The translations under genes and the position numbers were made by a program. A stretch of DNA of 64,000 bases from the NCBI RefSeq assembly GCF_009738185.1, contig NZ_CP046509.1, positions 1,987,501-2,051,500 on the forward strand, in the 5' to 3' direction. The notes below the pieces were generated by a model. That model saw only the letters and a list, made by a program, of their open reading frames with translations, was not told where the DNA came from and made no database searches. This document shows positions 60,229 to 64,000 of this stretch, piece by piece; the stretch's first letter is position 1; the number at the start of each line of letters is the position of its first letter. Source of the DNA: Erwinia sorbitola. Lineage in GTDB: Bacteria > Pseudomonadota > Gammaproteobacteria > Enterobacterales > Enterobacteriaceae.

Positions 60229-61260
60229 ATGAAACTTTTTTACCGCTTTGCCGGGATTTCTGTTCTTACCTTTCTTGCCGGGATGCACTGCGCCAGCGCT
60301 ACCGAGTACCCACTTCCCCCTGAAAACAGCCGTCTGATTGGTGAAAATACCACCTGGGTAGTGCCCGATGACCGGCAGCCGCTGGAATCAGTGGCGAAGA
60401 AATACAAAGTTGGTCTGCTTGGTTTGCTGGAAGCTAATCCGGGAACCGACCCGTGGTTGCCTAAACCGGGGACGCAGCTGACTATTCCTGCTCAGATGCT
60501 GCTTCCCGATACCAAACGTGAAGGGATCGTCGTTAACGTAGCGGAACTGCGGCTCTACTATTATCCAAAAGACGAAAACAAAGTGATTGTCTATCCGATT
60601 GGAATTGGCCAGCTGGGAGCCAATACGCCTGCCATGGTTACCAGCATCAGTCAGAAGATCCCCAATCCTACCTGGACACCAACCCCCAATATTCGTAAAC
60701 GCTATGCGGCTGAAGGCAAATCACTGCCGGTTACCGTTCCTGCGGGGCCTGACAACCCTATGGGGCTGTATGCGCTGCGTCTGGCATACGGTAAGCAGCA
60801 TTACCTTATTCACGGCACCAACGCAGATTTCGGTATCGGGATGCGTGTCAGCTCAGGCTGCATCCGTCTGCGCCCGGATGATATTGAAGCCCTGTTTAAC
60901 AGCGTACCGAAAGGTACTCGTGTGCAGATTATCAATCAGCCGGTGAAATATGCGGTTGAACCGGACGGTAAACGCTACCTGGAAGTGCATCAGCCGCTGT
61001 CGCACAGTGAAAATGACGATCCGCAAACCATGCCGATTGCGCTGACGGCGGCCGCGAAGAAGTTTATCAACAGTGATGCCAGCGATCGTGCCGTGATTAA
61101 AGCGGCAATTGAACGCAGAGCGGGGATGCCAGTTCTGGTTAATGAAGGTGAGAAAGTGACAGGGGATAGTCCAGTGCCTGTTAACGAAGCACAGCGCGAT
61201 CCTGCGGCCCTGAAAGGGAATGCTGCGCCAATCACTAAGGCTGGTAAGGGAAGTGCGTAG
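60229..61260 (+). CDS. ldtE: L,D-transpeptidase LdtE (YnhG)
   Basis: Periplasmic enzyme forming 3-3 (meso-DAP to meso-DAP) crosslinks in murein. 343 residues: signal peptide (about 1-24), a LysM-like segment (TWVVPDDRQPLESVAKKYKV..LTIPAQ, 42-90), a YkuD domain with His-195 in YLIHGTN and the nucleophile Cys-211 in MRVSSGCIRL, and an extended C-terminal tail. The ATG at 60229 is preferred over 60223 by GAG spacing. LdtE rather than LdtD is from similarity and position after sufE. Its neighbour lpp codes for the lipoprotein that other Ldts attach to murein. Confidence 0.92.
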   Translation: MKLFYRFAGISVLTFLAGMHCASATEYPLPPENSRLIGENTTWVVPDDRQPLESVAKKYKVGLLGLLEANPGTDPWLPKPGTQLTIPAQMLLPDTKREGIVVNVAELRLYYYPKDENKVIVYPIGIGQLGANTPAMVTSISQKIPNPTWTPTPNIRKRYAAEGKSLPVTVPAGPDNPMGLYALRLAYGKQHYLIHGTNADFGIGMRVSSGCIRLRPDDIEALFNSVPKGTRVQIINQPVKYAVEPDGKRYLEVHQPLSHSENDDPQTMPIALTAAAKKFINSDASDRAVIKAAIERRAGMPVLVNEGEKVTGDSPVPVNEAQRDPAALKGNAAPITKAGKGSA

Positions 61261-61320
61261 CGTTGATTACAGAGCGTTTTAAGTACTATTAAGAATACAA
61301 AGAAATATAGTGAAAAAAAG

Positions 61321-61353
61321 GCAAAAAAAATGGCGCACATTGTGCGCCATTTC
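61321..61353 (-). terminator. lpp terminator
   Basis: AAATGGCGCAC (61328-61338) and GTGCGCCATTT (61342-61352) form an 11-bp stem; on the minus strand it runs into eight T. Typical of the very stable lpp message. Confidence 0.93.
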
Positions 61354-61366
61354 ATTACCAGAACTC

Positions 61367-61603
61367 TTACTTACGGTAAGAGTGAGCCTGGTTGTCCAGA
61401 CGCTGGTTAGCACGAGCTGCGTCATCTTTAGCAGCCTGAACGTCAGAACGGATTGCGTTCACGTCGTTGCTCAGCTGGTCAACTTTAGCGTTCAGAGTCT
61501 GCACGTCGGTAGACAGCTGATCGATTTTAGCGTTGCTTGAGCAACCAGCCAGCATAGTTGAAGCCAGGATTACCGCGCCCAGTACCAGTTTAGTACGATT
61601 CAT
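61367..61603 (-). CDS. lpp: Major outer-membrane (Braun) lipoprotein
   Basis: 78-residue prelipoprotein that ties the outer membrane to murein. Lipobox LAGC with Cys-21, then heptad repeats forming a trimeric coiled coil (IDQLSTDVQTLNAKVDQLSNDV..) and the C-terminal YRK whose Lys is joined to murein. Nearly identical to E. coli Lpp. GAGGGTATTAATAATG is the known lpp ribosome site. Confidence 0.98.
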   Translation of the reverse strand: MNRTKLVLGAVILASTMLAGCSSNAKIDQLSTDVQTLNAKVDQLSNDVNAIRSDVQAAKDDAARANQRLDNQAHSYRK

Positions 61604-61640
61604 TATTAATACCCTCTAGATTAAGTTAATCTCCATGTAG

Positions 61641-61677
61641 CGTTACAAGTATTACACAAAGTATTTTCTAATGAGAA
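61641..61677 (-). promoter_or_regulatory. lpp promoter
   Basis: On the minus strand -35 TTCTCA (61672-61677), a 17-bp spacer and -10 TAATACT (61648-61654), with the start likely at the G of GCTACATGG (61641). The region is almost identical to the E. coli lpp promoter and leader, and AT-rich above it. Confidence 0.85.
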
Positions 61678-61855
61678 TAATTTTTTGATGAGAAAGTGCT
61701 TAAACTTGATCGTTCGCTCAAAGAAGCATCTTATTTCTGATTTTTTACAAAAAATGAAGCTAAAACAGGCGATTTTAATTGGAGGGATGATCGGATTTGC
61801 GGTGATTAAATCGTTAATTTCGATTGGACGCTTTGTTAAACACCTTACTCAAGTT

Positions 61856-61886
61856 ATAAAAAAAGCGCCACTCGGGGCGCTTTTTA
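61856..61886 (-). terminator. pykF terminator
   Basis: AAGCGCC (61863-61869) and GGCGCTT (61876-61882) pair; the minus-strand RNA ends in a long T-run (61855-61862). Confidence 0.9.
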
Positions 61887-61908
61887 TCTACAAGGCGTAA
61901 TCTTTCAA

Positions 61909-63321
61909 TTAGAGAACGTGGACCGATGCAGTATTTGTGGTTCCACTTGGAACCAGCGCACCAGAAACCATCACAACCACATCTCCTTTCACAGCATAGC
62001 CGCTTGCCTCTGCCGCTTCTTTACCCAGGCGGTAGAAATCGTCAGTAGAGGCGATCTCTTTCACCACAGAAGTGATGATGCCTTTGCTCAGTAACAGCTG
62101 ACGCGAAGTCTGTTCATTGGTGGTCAGCGCAAGGATAGTTGCGTGCGGGAAGTACTTACGAATTGATTTCGCAGACTTACCGCCTTCGGTAGCGACAACA
62201 ATCAGCGGAGCTTCCAGTTTTTCAGCAGTTTCTACCGCACCACGGCATACCGCTTCGGTAATGCGCATTTTGCGGTTGTCATGCTGAGAATCGATGCGGC
62301 TCTTCATCACGCGGTCAGTACGCTCGCAGATGGTCGCCATGATGGTGACAGACTCCAGCGGGTATTTCCCTTTGGCGCTCTCACCTGACAGCATGACAGC
62401 ATCAGTACCGTCCAGGATGGCGTTAGCAACGTCACCCGCTTCCGCACGGGTAGGGCGCGGGTTTTTGATCATTGAGTCAAGCATCTGGGTTGCAGTGATA
62501 ACCACTTTACGTGCGCGGTTACACTTCTTGATCATCATCTTCTGCGCGAAGATCACTTCTTCAACCGGGATCTCAACGCCGAGGTCACCACGAGCGACCA
62601 TGATACCGTCTGAGGCATCAAGGATTTCGTCGAAGTTGTTCAGGCCTTCCTGGTTTTCGATTTTAGAGATGATCTGAATGTGTTCGCCGCCGTGTGCTTT
62701 CAGATGCTCACGGATTTCAATCACGTCTGAACGTTTACGGATGAACGAGGCAGCAACAAAATCAACGCCCTGTTCACAGCCGAAGATCAGATCCAGCTTG
62801 TCTTTTTCAGCCAGCGCAGGCAGCTGAATGGAAACGCCCGGCAGGTTAACGCCTTTGTTTTCGCCCAGATCGCCGTTGTTCAGTACTTTACATACCACGG
62901 TGCTTTCAGTGACTTCGGTAACTTCCATACCGATTAAGCCATCGTCAACCAGCACGGTGTTACCGATTTTCAGGTCAGCGGCGAAGCCAGCGTAGGTGAC
63001 AGCCACGGTATCAGCATTACCGATAACGGTCTGATCGGTGGTGAAGGTGAAGGTCTGACCCGCTTTCAGGGAAGCATCATTTCCGCCTTCCAGTTTCATG
63101 GTGCGGATTTCAGGGCCTTTAGTATCCAGCAAAATAGCAGCCTGGTGACCGCTTTTGCTCATGACTGAGCGCAGGTTAGCAATACGCTGACCGTGCTCTT
63201 CATAGTTCCCGTGGGAAAAGTTCAGACGCATCACGTTCATGCCAGCATCAAGCAGATTGGTCAACATCTCTTCAGATTCGGTTTTTGGGCCGATAGTACA
63301 AACGATCTTAGTCTTTTTCAT
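61909..63321 (-). CDS. pykF: Pyruvate kinase I
   Basis: Last step of glycolysis: PEP and ADP give pyruvate and ATP. 470 residues, as E. coli PykF, the fructose-1,6-bisphosphate-activated form. Landmarks: MKKTKIVCTIGPKTESEEML, MRLNFSHGNYEEH, LLDTKGPEIRT, IISKIENQEGLNNFDEI with the catalytic Lys, GDLGVEIP, and ITATQMLDSM. The C-terminal effector domain ends GTTNTASVHVL. A Cra site lies upstream, giving control opposite to that of ppsA. Confidence 0.97.
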   Translation of the reverse strand: MKKTKIVCTIGPKTESEEMLTNLLDAGMNVMRLNFSHGNYEEHGQRIANLRSVMSKSGHQAAILLDTKGPEIRTMKLEGGNDASLKAGQTFTFTTDQTVIGNADTVAVTYAGFAADLKIGNTVLVDDGLIGMEVTEVTESTVVCKVLNNGDLGENKGVNLPGVSIQLPALAEKDKLDLIFGCEQGVDFVAASFIRKRSDVIEIREHLKAHGGEHIQIISKIENQEGLNNFDEILDASDGIMVARGDLGVEIPVEEVIFAQKMMIKKCNRARKVVITATQMLDSMIKNPRPTRAEAGDVANAILDGTDAVMLSGESAKGKYPLESVTIMATICERTDRVMKSRIDSQHDNRKMRITEAVCRGAVETAEKLEAPLIVVATEGGKSAKSIRKYFPHATILALTTNEQTSRQLLLSKGIITSVVKEIASTDDFYRLGKEAAEASGYAVKGDVVVMVSGALVPSGTTNTASVHVL

Positions 63322-63741
63322 GACGATTTATCTATAAGTTGTGATGGATGATTAAAACTGACTCCCGGCGGTATAGAACCTCCGGACGGAAAAATTGCGT
63401 TGTAAAAACGGCGATACGTAAGGATAGGTGATGGAGTAAAAGCGTGCAGGGCAAATAAAGACGCGGTTTCGGCGCAGACGCAGCAAGACGTTGCGCAACA
63501 GGTACTCGTTATAAATTGAGGGGTAACCATACGCTGAAACCATTCAAGTGAAACAACGTTCCGTATTATAGTCGCTAAGTCTACGAAAACCAATTAAAAA
63601 GCATTAAATAGCCTGTGCCTATGATGCGTATCAAATTCGTTGCGCAAACGCAGCATAAAGTAAGGATAATCTGAAAGATTAAAGGGTTTAGTTTTTGAAA
63701 AAAGAGGGGAGTGAACAACAGAAAAGTGGATTTCAAGAAAT
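63322..63741. promoter_or_regulatory. pykF upstream region
   Basis: 420 bp between pykF and tRNA-Val with no gene. It holds a Cra site (63533-63546) and two TTGCGCAA palindromes (63491-63498 and 63640-63647). The 5' leader of pykF is therefore long, or the promoter lies close to the Cra site. Confidence 0.5.
63533..63546 (+). promoter_or_regulatory. Cra (FruR) site upstream of pykF
   Basis: GCTGAAACCATTCA fits the Cra consensus RSTGAAWCSNTHHW at every position. Cra represses pykF in E. coli. Confidence 0.78.
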
Positions 63742-63818
63742 TGGTGCGTCTGAATGGACTCGAACCATCGACCCCCACCATGTCAAGGTGGTGCTCTAAC
63801 CAACTGAGCTACAGACGC
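63742..63818 (-). tRNA. tRNA-Val (anticodon GAC)
   Basis: A 77-nt tRNA including encoded CCA. The acceptor stem GCGTCTG pairs with CAGACGC, the D arm reads GCTCAGTTGGTTAGAGC, the anticodon stem is CCACC/GGTGG around TTGACAT (anticodon GAC), and the T arm contains GGTTCGAGTCC. It matches E. coli valV/valW, which also lie near pykF. Confidence 0.97.
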
Positions 63819-63821
63819 AAA

Positions 63822-63990
63822 TTACTTCGTCTTTCGCACTTCAGCTTTGTTAGCTGCCTTCGTTCACCTCAGTCACATACCGATGTATGCTCCTGCGGAC
63901 TCACTCAGTTGCTGCCGCGCTGTAGCACGAAATACTCGTACTTAGACTACTTCGTTTCACACTTCAGCTTTGTTGCTGTAGCACGAAATA
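63822..63990. repeat. Palindromic intergenic repeat beside tRNA-Val, with an internally deleted second copy
   Basis: The first copy runs from ACTTCAGCTTTGTT (63838) to GCTGTAGCACGAAATA (63934) with 67 bp between these ends, including the hairpin CATAC-CGAT-GTATG. In a second copy (63961-63990) the same two end sequences are directly joined. The core is related in reverse to the repeat at 49621-49747. Confidence 0.7.
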
Positions 63991-64000
63991 ACCGTAATTC

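Noticed and set aside
61685..61900. 71-codon plus-strand ORF with a hydrophobic segment between lpp and pykF
   Set aside because: It starts inside the lpp promoter area, runs through the pykF terminator and has no ribosome site.

Overview
The window is chromosomal DNA of an enteric gamma-proteobacterium. Gene order (ast, spy, cho, nadE, osmE, katE, tcyP, ydjM, hxpB-yniB-yniA, thrS-infC-rpmI-rplT-pheMST-ihfA, btuCED-nlpC, selO, aroH-ppsR-ppsA, ydiK-ydiJ-menI, sufABCDSE-ldtE, lpp, pykF, tRNA-Val) follows the 37-39 min region of the E. coli map, but E. coli genes such as pfkB and the chb cluster are missing and other loci are inserted. The protein divergence and the insertions suggest Erwiniaceae (Erwinia or Pantoea) rather than Escherichia. 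That placement is an inference from remembered sequences, not a search result.

Layout: 1-5711 arginine succinyltransferase catabolism (astC 3' end, astA, astD, astB, astE). 5750-10266 an AT-richer insertion on the minus strand with a microcin-type export system: a periplasmic ClpP/crotonase-like protein, a double-glycine peptide, a CvaA-like membrane fusion protein and a CvaB-like peptidase/ABC exporter. A 52-codon ORF for a small hydrophobic protein lies divergently at 10362-10520. 10825-24593 is a housekeeping and stress block (spy, cho, nadE, a TetR/MFS pair, osmE, katE, tcyP, ydjM, kduD, hxpB, yniB, yniA, ydiZ). It is interrupted at 15989 by a second, orphan double-glycine peptide gene. 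25047-39183 holds ydiY, the thrS-to-ihfA translation cluster, the B12 uptake genes with btuE, nlpC, a degenerate EAL protein and selO. 39180-42796 is hmuSTUV haem use under a Fur box. 42972-53284 holds aroH, ppsR, ppsA, the sRNA rprA, ydiK, ydiJ and menI. 53348-60088 holds an unknown gene under a near-perfect Fur box and the suf Fe-S assembly operon, which contains an eight-unit 39-bp tandem repeat between sufS and sufE. 60229-64000 holds ldtE, lpp, pykF, tRNA-Val(GAC) and a palindromic intergenic repeat.

The parts connect. Cra sites precede ppsA and pykF, which run opposite reactions between PEP and pyruvate. LexA boxes precede cho and ydjM. Fur boxes precede hmuS and the unknown gene. An RcsB-type box precedes rprA. 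The most novel candidate is the microcin locus: a ClpP-fold Ser/His protein is the first gene of its operon, no known immunity gene is recognisable, and a second double-glycine peptide 6 kb away could use the same exporter.
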